Assembly: GCA_026874595.1 (NCBI GenBank) | Contig: CM049316.1 | Span: 14,573,839 to 14,637,838, forward strand | Direction: 5' to 3' | DNA length: 64,000 nt | Source: Sipunculus nudus | Lineage: Eukaryota; Annelida; Sipuncula; Golfingiida; Sipunculidae | In this document: piece by piece, positions 1 through 13,000 of the stretch | Layout: each line of letters begins with the position of its first letter | Numbering within the stretch: position 1 is the stretch's first letter | The notes under the pieces: model-generated | The model's database searches: none | The model's input: the letters and a program-made list of their open reading frames with translations, nothing else | What the model was told of the DNA's origin: nothing | Translations under genes and position numbers: made by a program

Positions 1-910
1 TGCCAGCTCCCCCAACAGTCCTGTCATAAAGACGTTCATGGAAGTTTGAGTCATTAATAAGATACCCGAAAATAAGCAACAATAGTCGGGGAAATAATTA
101 TTTAGTAAAATTGTTAGCCTACACATAACGTTATAACCTTGCTGCATATTTCCAGACATTTTACCTTATGACCCAGACGCGACGTGTTTCTGTTAGCAAG
201 TCGGATTTTTGTCAGTTATTGAGGCATGCTACACAAAACTTACAGGAAATAAATTGTCAGGTGCGCATAAACGTAATTTGATATGCCGTTGTGCCAAAAA
301 AATATTCATAAACGTTTGTTTCCTTTCTGATGATGATTTATTCAATATCATTTGAGACATAACGCTTCTTCTCTGACTCAAAGGCTTCTTCTATGACTCA
401 AAAGGACATCAATGTTGAAGCCCGCATAATGTCACATCCCGGTTATTATCATAATTTATGAATGCACCACCAACATGACAATAAGTGGGCTTGACTGTAT
501 TTGATGAATTTCTGACAGAATGAATACAAGCATGACTTGTATGGGTTACTGAATGACAGCCAAAATTGTATGCCTTCAGGAAATGATTTGTTACCATAGA
601 GACAGATTTTCAGTTTGTGGGTTTTGACTTCACAGTTATTCTTTTGTGTTAATTCATCACTTTTGGCCTAATGTTAAGAAAACTGGCTGTTCACAACAAT
701 ATAAATGCAACAGGATGGGTGACCATTGCAGTAAATTCTCCCATATGGCTCGTATCACAACTCAAGTTAGGCTTACTAGCCTAATATGAATGTCTGCTGA
801 GTCATGATTTCACAGCTAGGTGATTTGGTGCTGAACCAGACTGAGGAGAAGCTGGAATTAAGCTCCAGGGTGACTGAGCTGTCATTGGTGAATTATAACA
901 GGATACCTAC
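1..910. other. Intron downstream of e26
   Basis: AT-rich. A search for the expected end of the C2 domain on the minus strand found nothing. The only coding-like patch is on the plus strand at 816-887 (listed separately). Confidence 0.7.
816..887 (+). other. Exon-like patch on the plus strand, possible coiled coil
   Basis: 72 bases bounded by TTTCACAG and GTGAAT, open in phase 0, reading LGDLVLNQTEEKLELSSRVT then ELSL. Codons are GC-richer than the surroundings and leucines are spaced as in a coiled coil. Family not recognised. It could be an exon of an overlapping gene, an exon fossil, or chance. Confidence 0.25.
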
Positions 911-1069
911 CTGGCCTTAAACCACACAAAGGGAACGTGGCTTGACCAAGAAAGTTGGGCTCTCCAAACATGTCCTCATCCTGAACGACAAAGCGCAACA
1001 TGGCAATCTCAGGGTTAACGATGTCAAAGAAACAGGAGTCATTCCACACTGGGTTAAGGCCATTGTCCA
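911..1069 (-). CDS. PLCG1: PLCG exon e26: C2 domain, middle part (last exon in window)
   Basis: 52 codons: [20 protein letters not shown], then [20 protein letters not shown] and [31 protein letters not shown] and LGQATFP are C2 hallmarks. Acceptor TTTCAG, donor GTAGGT after the first base of a Gly codon (the family reads GLKTGY here). The remaining C2 strand and C-terminal tail were not found before position 911 and must lie outside the window. Confidence 0.97.
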
Positions 1070-4000
1070 CTGAAATGAAAAAAATATATCAGTCATAAAG
1101 AGCTCTTGTGAAATACAACCAGAAGAGTCATGAAATGTCAAACAGTGATTTGTTCAAACCAAATTCAACCACCTGTTACTTTAGAAATATACAGATTATG
1201 GTAAAAGAAACTTGGGACTGGCAAACAGCCCCATCTGGTGTGCATTTGATGAAATATAATACATGACACCGACTTGTAAATGTGAAAAGCACTATCCAAA
1301 CACAACCCTGTATGTTTGTATGAGTAACATAAGTTTTTATGCATGTTTACCCTTGATTAAGACCCTAGTTGGAATCCCTGATCCAGGCAGAGATACCACA
1401 CATTTTTTTTTTGCATGTATTAGGGGACTTCATGTATATGACAAAGGTCAATTTTAAGGTCCAAATTTGATTACATGTGCCAAAAATACAAGTTTATAGT
1501 AATTCTCAGCCAGAAATAAAGGAAAACACAGTGTTTCACTTGGTCATTTATCATGAACAACAGTTCTCCATGCGGCATCGTAAAGTGTTTAGATTGCTGT
1601 ACATGTATGACAGCTACCCTTATATGCACAGTTCTACAAAAAAGCTGAAGTTTCCGATAATAACAGGACTATATAAAATTTTTATTTAACATTAACTATT
1701 ATACTGGAAATGCAATGTGCAATAAAAAATGGGAAAATCTAGGACATTATGTTTTGGTCTAAATGCTGGAAAAAATATAGGAAATTATGGGAGATAAAAT
1801 TTTAATGGGAAACTACAGCAAATATAGGGAGTCAGTGTAAGCCCTGGTAAATATTCATTTAAAGCTGAGCTTACCTCGGACTCCTGTTTTGTACTTAAAG
1901 TTATCATAATCTGCTCCGATGACTTCAACTTCTACAAAAGGACTTGCTATACCTCGCCCTGATTTCACAAGATGCCTTGCACCAATGATCTAAAAAAATT
2001 GATATGCAAAAAGGATAAATCTAGAAAATGAGTATGAATGAAGCACAAGTAAAATACATTAAAATAATTTAATGTAAATAAATAAAGTACATAATTGATA
2101 AACTTACACTGTTCTTGCTTTGTGTTGCAGGAAAATAAAATTTATCAGATTTTCTATTTCTGTTTCATTAAAGGGGTCTATGATATCTGAAGTCTATTAA
2201 CTATAGATAATCTCTTGAACTTTGAAAAAAAAAATAGAAAACGATGACCCCACTAACCATCAGCTGTTGGTTTTGTTTACAATCATGAGTATTTAGTCTG
2301 GGAGCTAAGAAGAACTTAAAGTGAATTAATACATCAAGACTTAACAGAAATCTAGGAAACTATATTCTTTTTTATGTAATAGTAGTTAAATATATATGCA
2401 GTTATGTATATATATATGTTTAAAAACATACATATAATTCTAGGAATAGTATATCACCTTTTCACTGTTTCCATGAGTTAATTATTCCTGATCTCACCAA
2501 ACAATAACCTACACAGTATATCCCTAATTATTCAATTATTCTACAAGGCCTACAGGCCTAATGCGAACTTGTGCAATGGTTTATACAACAGGTATAATGC
2601 TTCAGTGCTGGGCCATTACTTTTAAAGTAGGCCTACATGTCTTATATACGATGAAGGTATCAGAGATGTATACATATGCCTAATTTCAGGCTGATATCCC
2701 CTCCTGAGAAATAAGCAGGGACATACACTGCACAAAAATTAGTGTAGGTGGCACCACTAGTCTTGTATACAACAAAGCTTTACGATATGTATAAACTTTT
2801 TCCAATTTCAGGCAGATATATCTAATTCCCCTGGAGAAATAAGCAGGTACATACACTGTGCAAAAGTCATTGTCGGTGGCAATATCTGTCTTATGAATGA
2901 GAAAGCCATCAAAGATGCATAGACAGGTCAAAATATCAGGCCAATACATCAAACTTCTCAAGTTTGATGCACTGGGCTGACCAGGCTTAGGTGAGGAAGG
3001 CAGTTGCCCCGAGTGAACTGTGACAAATTTCTGGCTCAAGCCACTGCACTGAGTGAACTCTTGACCTGCACCTGGCTAGACTGAGTGAACTTTTGACCTG
3101 TACCTGGCTGCACTGAGTGAACTCTTGACCTGTTGCATAATCTGACAGAGTTGGCAGTCTGCCAAAGCTATGAATAGATCCAGGCTGAACTTTGGTGCCA
3201 AATCTGATGCAGTTGGCAGTCTGCTGAAGCTTTAAATAGAATCCAGCTACTGCACTGAGTGAACTCTTGACCTATACCTGGCTCCACTGAGTGAACTCTT
3301 GACCTGTTACCTTATCTGATACAGTTGCCAGTCTGCCAAAGCTATTTATAGATCCAGGCTGACCTTTGGCCTGTTGCAAAATCTGAAGTAGTTGGCAGTC
3401 TGCCAAGCTATTTAACCTGAAATCTAGTGGCATGATGTTATAGATGCTGATAAACTGGTGCCAGGCTAGATGTATCTGCTTCACACAGCCAACATATATA
3501 TGGTAAAATGACTCATTTCAATTTTTAAAATTCAGCCAAAATTCATTCTTTGGAACCACAAAAGACAATTATTATAAGAATTATTCAGGGGATTATTCTT
3601 GTAAAATATTAAACAAATTAGCCTCAACTTAAGTTAAACTTCCTGTAACTCGGCAAAAAATCAGAAAACTTAAACCATTCGAACAAACTTAAGAGAGATT
3701 GTTCCAGGAATCATTTCTGTGAAAATTGAACAATTTTGCTGGACAGTTCCGGAGAAGAAGATTTTTAAAGCTTTTTCAGCTTTTCCCCCATAAAATCTAA
3801 GAAAATGCAGTTAGCCAAAAAATAAGCAAAATCCGATAGAGTTTTTTAGATGACTATTTTTTTACATACAATTTAGTGATGCTAACTCTTGCCGTTTTAA
3901 AGATAGTATTGGTTAACATACAGACAACGGTGCCGCCACACCATCGCATAAGCTCACAGGTTCGCTAAAAAATGTGTGCACATAACCGTGACTTTTGGAT

Positions 4001-7000
4001 TGGACCGAAGAGAATATCAAACAAGTAGAAATAATGGTTCATTGTTGGAAGACAATCTATAAGAACTTATTATTTATAATACATATTTAAGATTAACATT
4101 AATATACAAGAGCAATTATTATTCATAAAAATTTGTATTTGCTTTTTGACTTGCCTTTGACAAATTGGGCCTCTTGTTCATGAACGTTTAATTTTAGTGA
4201 TGATTTCTCTTTCGCAAAGATTGCAAATCTGAAACTCACACGGACAAAAAGGCAACCATTGTATATAAAACTTACTGTGACTGAGACCATGACTGGGCTG
4301 ACTTGTTTGAGAGTCGCCCGGTCAAATGGATTGAAATCAGCATCTATTCGTAATGAATTCGGCTGAAGGATATAGCCACATTTTCCATTCAACATGAACT
4401 TCCCTTCATTGAGCTGCATGGCGTAATCTACAAATAAAGAAACATGACAGAGAGAACTCACTTTTAAGCAGACCTCACAAGGTGTCACCCTTTTAATTTT
4501 CTACATTAGAATGTGTTACAATTTACTTTAGATTTGCTGTGACAATCTAAAACTCTCAGTATATTGTGCCACAGGACTATTCCTCATAGAACATTATTAT
4601 TCACTGAGATTGTTTATGAATTATCATGAATTGGTTTACTCTCTTCACATTGGTGGTCTACAGGAGTTTGGTTTACTTTAGTCCTGTTTACAGTCAACCT
4701 GTTCCTGGTGCATAGAGGGAAATCCATTTTTCTACTCTGAGTGAAACCATCTGACCCAATCATTTCTGTGATACATCACTTTTCGCAACACAGTATATCG
4801 GATTAATATCCCGAATTGAACAGCATGCTCATGTTTCAATGAATTTACCAATTTAGGCTTTGTAAAGTGAACTACAGTGATGACACAAAGTGTACTTGAC
4901 GGGGATAAAAGTATACTGGTCAAGTATAATCTGATTTAGATGTGAACTCAGTGTGGGTAAGGCCTTTACCTACAGAAAATTGACTGCCACTGAACTATGC
5001 CCCTATACAATACAGCACTAATAAACTAGAAATCTGCATTCTACATAATGCAAGCCTGCGTCATGCTGGGGGTCACTATTGTAGGATGCTTCCCAGCCCA
5101 TGTTTTAATTCACTTATTCTGTGTAAATTCCCAGGTTCACATATAAATAAGTCTCTGTACATTTGTGAATATAGTATAATGATATTCCTGAATCCGAACC
5201 ATGGGCCAGAACCACACCAAAATCTAAATGTTTCTAAAAAGGCTCTTTCCAAAAATGTCCTGAAAAATTTAATGAGATTCCGTTTATGACAGCGTGAGTT
5301 ATGTTGCCAACAAACACACACAAACGGGGATGGATGCATACCCTCCTACTGGAGGCAATAACAGACAAAGGACTGACATTACACCGTGACAGTGTACCTG
5401 GTGTCTGATAGTTGAGGGCCAGCATGTGGCAGCCACAGGACCAGAAGGTCTGAGGATGATAATTAGATGAGTCTACTCGCTGCCCTTTGGGATAAACTCG
5501 ACTGAACTGTCGGCGGTTATAATTGACCAACGTCTTCCCATGCTTCTTGTTGGCCCAGTTCTCTGCTTTGGTTTCAACGAAAGATGACATCTCGTAGTAA
5601 GGACCCTCTGCAATACAAACACAAGTTTATACATCAAAATATATAGGTGAGACATAAAAAACTATAATATCAGCAGAAGCTGACAAAAGCAGCCAGAAGA
5701 AGAGTGTTAATCGGTGGTAACAGTAATGAGTATGAAATATCTGTTCTCACATAAATGTATATCTGTACACATCTCTTATTCAAATGGTTCCTGAGAAATA
5801 AGTTCCTTAGTTTTTTTTCTATAATTAGCTATGTGACCTTAAAAATTAGGTCAAGGTCACCCATCTTTGAATTGACTGAGATTTTATTCATATGCAACTG
5901 CACTGAAGAAATGAAGTTCCAGTGTTGAATTCTTTTTTAGATATCCTGCTCACAAATCAAAAATTGAATAAGCTGATACAAATCCATTAAATATAAGAAA
6001 TTGTTTTGTGGTGCCATGAAACTAATACAGCAGTTAGAGAACATCTGGGCAAATATCCATACCATGTACCATGGCAAGTATCCATACCAATCCAACCAGT
6101 GGTTCCTGAGAAATAAGCTCTTAAGTTTTTTTCTATAATAAGCTCTGTGACCTTGAAAAGTGGGTTAAGGTCACCCATCTTTGAACATGACTGAGGTTTT
6201 GGTGATATGCATCACCAGTGAAGAAATAAAATTCAAACATCTGGATGTTAAGTTAGAAATCTCAAGGTCTAACAGTCAAGAACTGTGCTTTTTTTCAAGG
6301 AGTACAGACAGGCAAAAGAATCACAATAGCTCAGATGATTTTTAGTCAGTTAAGCTTGAAATATCAATAGATCTAAGCAGACGCTAAATATTACTTGCAC
6401 TGAACACTGTAGTGAACCATGTAGAGAATTCATCAAAATACATACAATCATCAAGTGACCACAAGTTCGCTACTGGGTAACAGGACTTACTCTTTTCAGG
6501 TTCAAATGGTACTGATCTGCAGTAGACAATAAGATCTGAAAACTCCTTGGCGATCCTCAGGTTCCTCTCCATCTGATGCTGGCTGGACATCTGTGGACCA
6601 GAAAAGAGAATTGTTAATTGAACTTGTTAATTAGCTCAATTATGGTGCATCTAATTATATTATACATTATCACATTTTTAGGCCTGCCAATGGTGAATGA
6701 CTGAAAAAAGCAATTTAAAAAATATGCATGGTGCACATCCCCCTGCATGAAGATAAGGGCATTTTAACTTGTTTTGACACAAGCTGGACATTTACACACA
6801 TAAAAATTGGCCTCACAACCAGAGCCCTTATGTCACACCATTTTGAGATAATTATCATAATGAGCCCCTAAAAAGCTCCTGCACAGAAGGTATTCCTTCC
6901 AACAGCTCTTTACGAGGCAATAATGACGTCAGAAAGGCCAATGACGTAGAAGTCGTATTGAATGACGTCATCATCTGGATCGCTGCACTGATGAATATAT

Positions 7001-10000
7001 CGCAGTCATTGTGAACTGTCTTGCAATATTTTGGATAATTAGTCTCATACAAATTAAGCGCCATGCAGGTATGACATTATTATTCACGTGGTAGTGGTGG
7101 AATGGCTCCTGCAACCTTTGGCCTAGAACTTATTTTACTGTCTCCTTTGTATAAAAAAAATATTCCAGAAAACATGCCGATGTGGGTTCTGGTACAGACT
7201 ATACATGTTCTGTTTGGGAGAGGTCTCCCAAATTACGCAAATTGTATTATGGTCAGGTGATTCACGGCTTACAATAATATCTGCTACCTGATTGGCTGCA
7301 TGGAACAGTTATTCTCATGATTATTCATCAAATGAATATGCTATTAAGGTCACGTAAAGTTCATGGTGAGGTCAATTGCTGTGTCCCATTCTTGTTTAAC
7401 TGTACTGTAAAAGCAAGAGGGAAAAGGTGCATCTCGAGATTCATTTACTAAAAAAAAAAGAGAAAAAAAGAATGCTGCTTAAATAAAAGTTAATCCACAA
7501 AAAAAAGACACTTTAAAAAAAAAGATTGATTTGGAAGGCCTGCATGTAAGTGTACACAGAATACATTTTAGTGATGTATTTCCCATACTGGCCTTATTTT
7601 CAGGGATGGCTGTTCTCTCAGTGCATGCAATGCTACAAGGGCTGTCGTGGTCAGGGTAATTGTATCATTTCTTATCAGAGTCAACACACTGCACTTAATA
7701 AGGTTAAAGCCATCAATGATTGTATACATCCTCTGAACTGATAACACAGACATATAACAGTGGCCTTTTTAATGGTGGTTTTTCTCTTTCCTATTATTAT
7801 GTAACTCCATAGAAAACTTCTATATGAGGAACAAAATCTAACTTTCTATAAATGCAAAAAGACCACACAGCTTATAAATACGGCTATTCTTGGTTTAATT
7901 AAAAGTACCTACCCTTCTCTCAGCATCACTGGTTGACTCCCGGATAACCTGCATCCAGTCTATCATCTCTGTCTCTGTATCCGCCGCTATCTCTAATGGC
8001 ACCTGGTTTGGTCCAGCCACACGGAAAACAAAATTTTTACCACCCCTTCCTTGTAATCGATCTGCAAAGAAAAAGGTCTGTTTTAGTATAAACTGATGAT
8101 AAAACCAGGCAAAAACTACATCATATTTGGAATTACGTGGACTTAGTTATTCATTAAAATATACACACACATATCTGGATGTTATATGGCAAAAGAAAGT
8201 TAAAATACAAAAATTATAGTACTTTTGCATCTTTTTCCAATAAAACCTAAGGCTGTGGCCTTAGCTGTCTCTTACATCATACCCTATGAAGCCAGCTACT
8301 AACCCCATGTAAAGCCTTGGTCACAACCCCCTGCAGTCACCGCACACTGTAGAGTACTGTTAGGATTTTGGGACCACAGGAATACGTATGCCTCGGTCAC
8401 AACCCGCTGCGGTCACTGCATACCGTAGATCATCGTTAGGTTTTTAAAACCGCAGGAATACATATGCGGCTGACGTGCGAGAATGGCACGTCTTCCTCAT
8501 TCTCATGGCCGTCGCACGGTAAAGTAAGCTAACCCTGTGGACGCCGCAAGCTAACCTTGCGGAAGCCGCAAAGACCCCTTACGACAGCCGCAGGTACGCC
8601 ATACATCTCTTGGGTAGCCGCGTAGGTGTTAAAAATCACACAGTTATCATACAACATCCGCACGTCTATGGTTTGGGGCCTGTATGGAGCCCGTAGGCGG
8701 CTACCTGATGCACGGCTGCCGCATCAACTTAAGCACTCGCCCTAATGTCAGTTACGGTCATTGCGGAGTCCCTGCGGCCTTTGAAAAATGCACGCTTGCT
8801 GTAAATCAACCGCACGGAATAGCCCAAATATGGCGACCATATCCCGGTTGTGACTCAGGCTTAAGATCAGCCATCTCTTACTGACAATCCTGTGTGATAC
8901 CAATTGTCTTACAAAAAAATTCCTTTGTAAGGTCAGACATCCCTTACTGTCTATCCTGTGTGATATCAATTGTGTCTTACCTACAAACAACCCTGTACAG
9001 TCAGTCATCAATTACTTACAACAACTGTGAGGTCAGCTATTACCTACAATACCCTTTTGAGGTCTTTACTCTTACTAAGCCCTCTGAGAGGTTAGCTGTC
9101 TTTAATCCTACAAAGTCCTCTGTGAGGTCAACTGTCTTCAATCCTACAAAGTCCTCTATGAGGTCCACTGTCTTCAATCCTACAAAGTCCTCTGTGAGGT
9201 CCACAGTCTTCAATCCTACAAAGTCCTCTGTGAGGTCAGTTGTCTTTAAAGCTACAAAGCCCTCTGTGAGGTCAGATGTCTCTATCTTACAAGCCCTCTG
9301 TAGGGACAGCTATCTAAAGCTACAGAGCCCTCTGTGAGGTCAGATGTCTTTAATCTTATAAGGCCCTCTGTGAGGTCAGCTGTCTTTTATCTTATAAAGC
9401 CCTCTGTGAGGTCAGATGTATTTAATCATATAAAGCCCTCTGTGAGGTCCATTCTCTTCAATCCTACAAAGCCATCTGTGTGGTTACCTGTCTTCAATCC
9501 TAAACAGCCCTCGGTGAGATCAGCTGTTTTTAATCCTGTAAAACCCTCTTTGAGGTCAGCTGATTTTAATCTTACCATGCCCTCTGAGTTGAGCCTTACC
9601 TACGAAGCATCTTGTAAGGTCAATTGTTCCTTGCTGTAGAGATCCCAATGGGGTTGAATCCTGAGAACTGTCACATGACTCAATTTCTTCCACATAATTG
9701 GCTGGGAACATGCCCTGCTTGTGGCCTCCGTAATCTCCCTGCCACCTGCCAACATGGACAACATCATTTTTAACTGAATAATAATCAGTTATCATCATTA
9801 CTTGTAATGTGCTATGCTAAAGTGCTGTGATTATCTGACAAAAATTAACAAACTAGGCAAAAATAAAGAACAACTAGAATACGGGTAGTCGACAAGTGAC
9901 TACGTGTATCCGCCAAAATCAGAGTGGAATGGGTGAAGTGAGGCATGGATTGAGTGGCAAGAGGAATTAGAGTGAGGTGTTTTACATATTAGCATGGATG

Positions 10001-13000
10001 TCTGCAGCTGAAATGTGTATGTAGGATGCCCCACCTACCACAAATCCAGGAAGCTGTCCAAGTTGTATACATATGCAAAATTATAGGCAGAAAAGTCAAA
10101 CAACTACATGTATATGAGTGATTTTATCCCACAACGGACAAACAGAAGGACTTGTGCAAAAATGGTGCCAGGTGGCGCCACCAATTTTGTGTATGATTAA
10201 GAGCTATGTAAAATCTATACATGTGAAAAATTTCAGGGGGATATGTCCAACCGGTCCTGAGATATAAGCCTGAATGTCTGCAGCGTTAACATGAATGTAG
10301 GTGGCGCCACCTGCCAAAAAAATCGAGAAAGCTATCCAAGATGTATAAACATGCAAAATTTTTAGGCAGATAAGTCAAACCCCTACAGAGATATGAGTGA
10401 TTTTAGCCCACGGCAGACAACAGACAGATGCTGTGCAAAAAATGGTTGCAGGTGGCCCCTCCAGTTTTGTGTATGATAAAGAGCTATGTGAGATCTATAC
10501 ACATGCAAAATTTTTGCCCAATCGGTCAAATGGTTCCCCAGATATGAGCTAGGGTGTCTGCAGCATAAACTAGAATGTAGGTGGCGCCACCTGTCATAAT
10601 ATCAAGAAAGCTGTCCAGGATGTATAAACTGCAAAATTTTAGGCAGTTATGTCAAACCACTACAGAGATATGAGTGATATTATCCCATGGCAGACAAACA
10701 GACTGACGCTGTGCAAAAATGGTTGCAGGTGGCGCCACCAGTTTTGCTATTGATAAAGAGATTTGTGAGATCTATTCACATGCAAAATTTTTGCCCAATT
10801 GGTCAAACGGTTCCCAAGATATGAGCTTGGATGTCTGCAGCGTGAACGTGAATTTAGGTGGCGCCACCTGTCATAAAATCAAGAAAGCTATCCAGGATGT
10901 AAACGCATGCCGAATTTCAGGTGAAGTAGCCTCACTGCAGAGATATGAGTGATTTTAACCCAAGGCAGATGAACAGGGGGACACTGTGTCAACATGGTTG
11001 CAGATGGCACCCACCATTTTTTGAGTATGTTATAAAGCTATCTCAGGGCTACATTTGTCCAAAATTTTTTGATCGGTCAAACAGTTCCCGAGATATGTGG
11101 GTTTATGTATGGAAACAGATGCACAAATGGACGCTGGGCAGAGAGGAAAGGTCAGAGGTCAACGCAAATTGGTTAGGCACCAGTTCACATGTGACCCGAT
11201 AATTGGTGCAAGTTTCATTGGTGTAAGTAAATCTGTCCAGTTGTCTCAGAGGAGTTCTCTGGAAATAACCACAGCGGCGGAACCCGGTCAAAAACATAGT
11301 ATCTGCAAAACTTTGTTTTGGCGGATACAAATAACATTAAAATAGGGAAATATGGTATCTTGGTAATACATAATTGCAAGGGGTGGGGCACACATTCACT
11401 GTTGATTCTGGTTAATAGAAGGGCAGCTCAAACCATAAAGCTTTTTTTAGTTACAGATTTTATCCACTGATTTGGCTTGTGCTCCTCTGTCCAGCCTGTC
11501 AACACTAATATAAAAGGCGTGTTTACAAAAGTGTTATTCCACAGGGTTAAGGGGGAAATGGAAGTCACCCACCGTACCAAACAGGGCTGTTTCACTTACC
11601 ATCCACCATCTTGTTTGTTGACATTGGTAATAATGGCATGTTTACAAAATGATAACTCGTCACTTCGCTGGGCTCGGTAATCATACAGAGCTCTTACTTT
11701 GGTCTGCAATGGGAAAATAATCAGAATTACATGTGTTCCACTGAACCACTGATTTGGTCTTTTAATAAATATGACAACAAGATTAAAATGATTTGTCTCC
11801 AATATTCACTGTACGTATGGTAAATTTGTCAAATGAATAATTATTTCATAGAATTTCATTTGAAAGTATGACATTATTAATGGGAAAAAATAAATTATTA
11901 GGTAGAGGATACAGTTTAAAGACTAAAGGAAAAACTGATAATTATTTTTGAATATCAACATATATATCCTGCATTACAGTACCATAATATCATTGTAACA
12001 ATTACAAACAAATTTATTTTGCAGAAGAGCTCTCATTATTTTGTTTACTTGTCAATTCATTATTTGTTTTTTATTTTTGACTGAAAACCATGCAACCTTT
12101 CCCTTGATTTCAGTATTATATATCATTCAGTATTATATATCATCAATATGTGGAACTGTTAATAAAAAATAATGAATAAACAGCAATAAAAGAAACAAAA
12201 TAAAATATACAAAAAAAGTAAAGCAGTAACATGCAACCTTACACTTACAATTCACAAATAAACATTAAACTAACACAATATACAGTAAAGCACCATTTTA
12301 CCGAAGGCGAACTTACGGAAAAACGGTCAGGGGTCTAGCAGCAAGTTTGTACAATAGTTAATGATAAACTTAATGCCATTTTACTTGGGGAAAACATTTC
12401 TTTTTCAATCTATATAACTGACAAAAGCAGTATTAAAAAAAAAATTTGATTGATTGCAGAACTTAATTGGAAAAGATCAATGTAACCTATTACTAGGATA
12501 CACATGTGCCCTTTCTTCAAGAAATTAACAAGTGGGGAAGGTCAAATGTCTTCGCCATTGGTATAGCTCTGTTAGTTTCTTTTACAGCCCAATGGTGGTG
12601 CCAGTGCAGCACACATATAATGAGTGGAAGGCCAGGGAATTAAAAGTTTCGGAATGATAAAGAGCCTACCTAATAAAATGGAGAATTTATCATTTTTTCT
12701 TTGAGTCTGGGTATCTGGCAACTTCATTTTGTATTTGACAAGTTTCTCTCTGTTACTCTTTATATTGGTAATAGTGGTTCTGCATATGTTGAATATCCCT
12801 TGGGATGATGGCAGAGACCACTAGGGAGTACTCTTCAACAAGTTGTTCAGCCGCCTTCTAGGGGACAGGGAGCCCAGCAGCACGTGGCTAGCTGTAGTTT
12901 TTACACCTTTGCCCCGGCGACAACATCAGCACAGAACTAATCAAAAAGGGTCACCTCTGGGCTTAAACACCTGACTGCTGACCCTTGTGATTCGCAATTA

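Noticed and set aside
780-890. Alternative last PLCG exon on the minus strand starting near 878
   Set aside because: The phase would fit, but the intron would be only about 30 bases and the peptide (QSPWSLIPASPQS...) lacks the conserved last C2 strand.
8894-9639. Plus-strand ORFs of 147 and 101 codons with PSVRS-VFNP repeats
   Set aside because: They follow from the 36-base (12-codon) period of the array; the meaningful reading is on the gene strand, where the unit resembles the end of exon e20.
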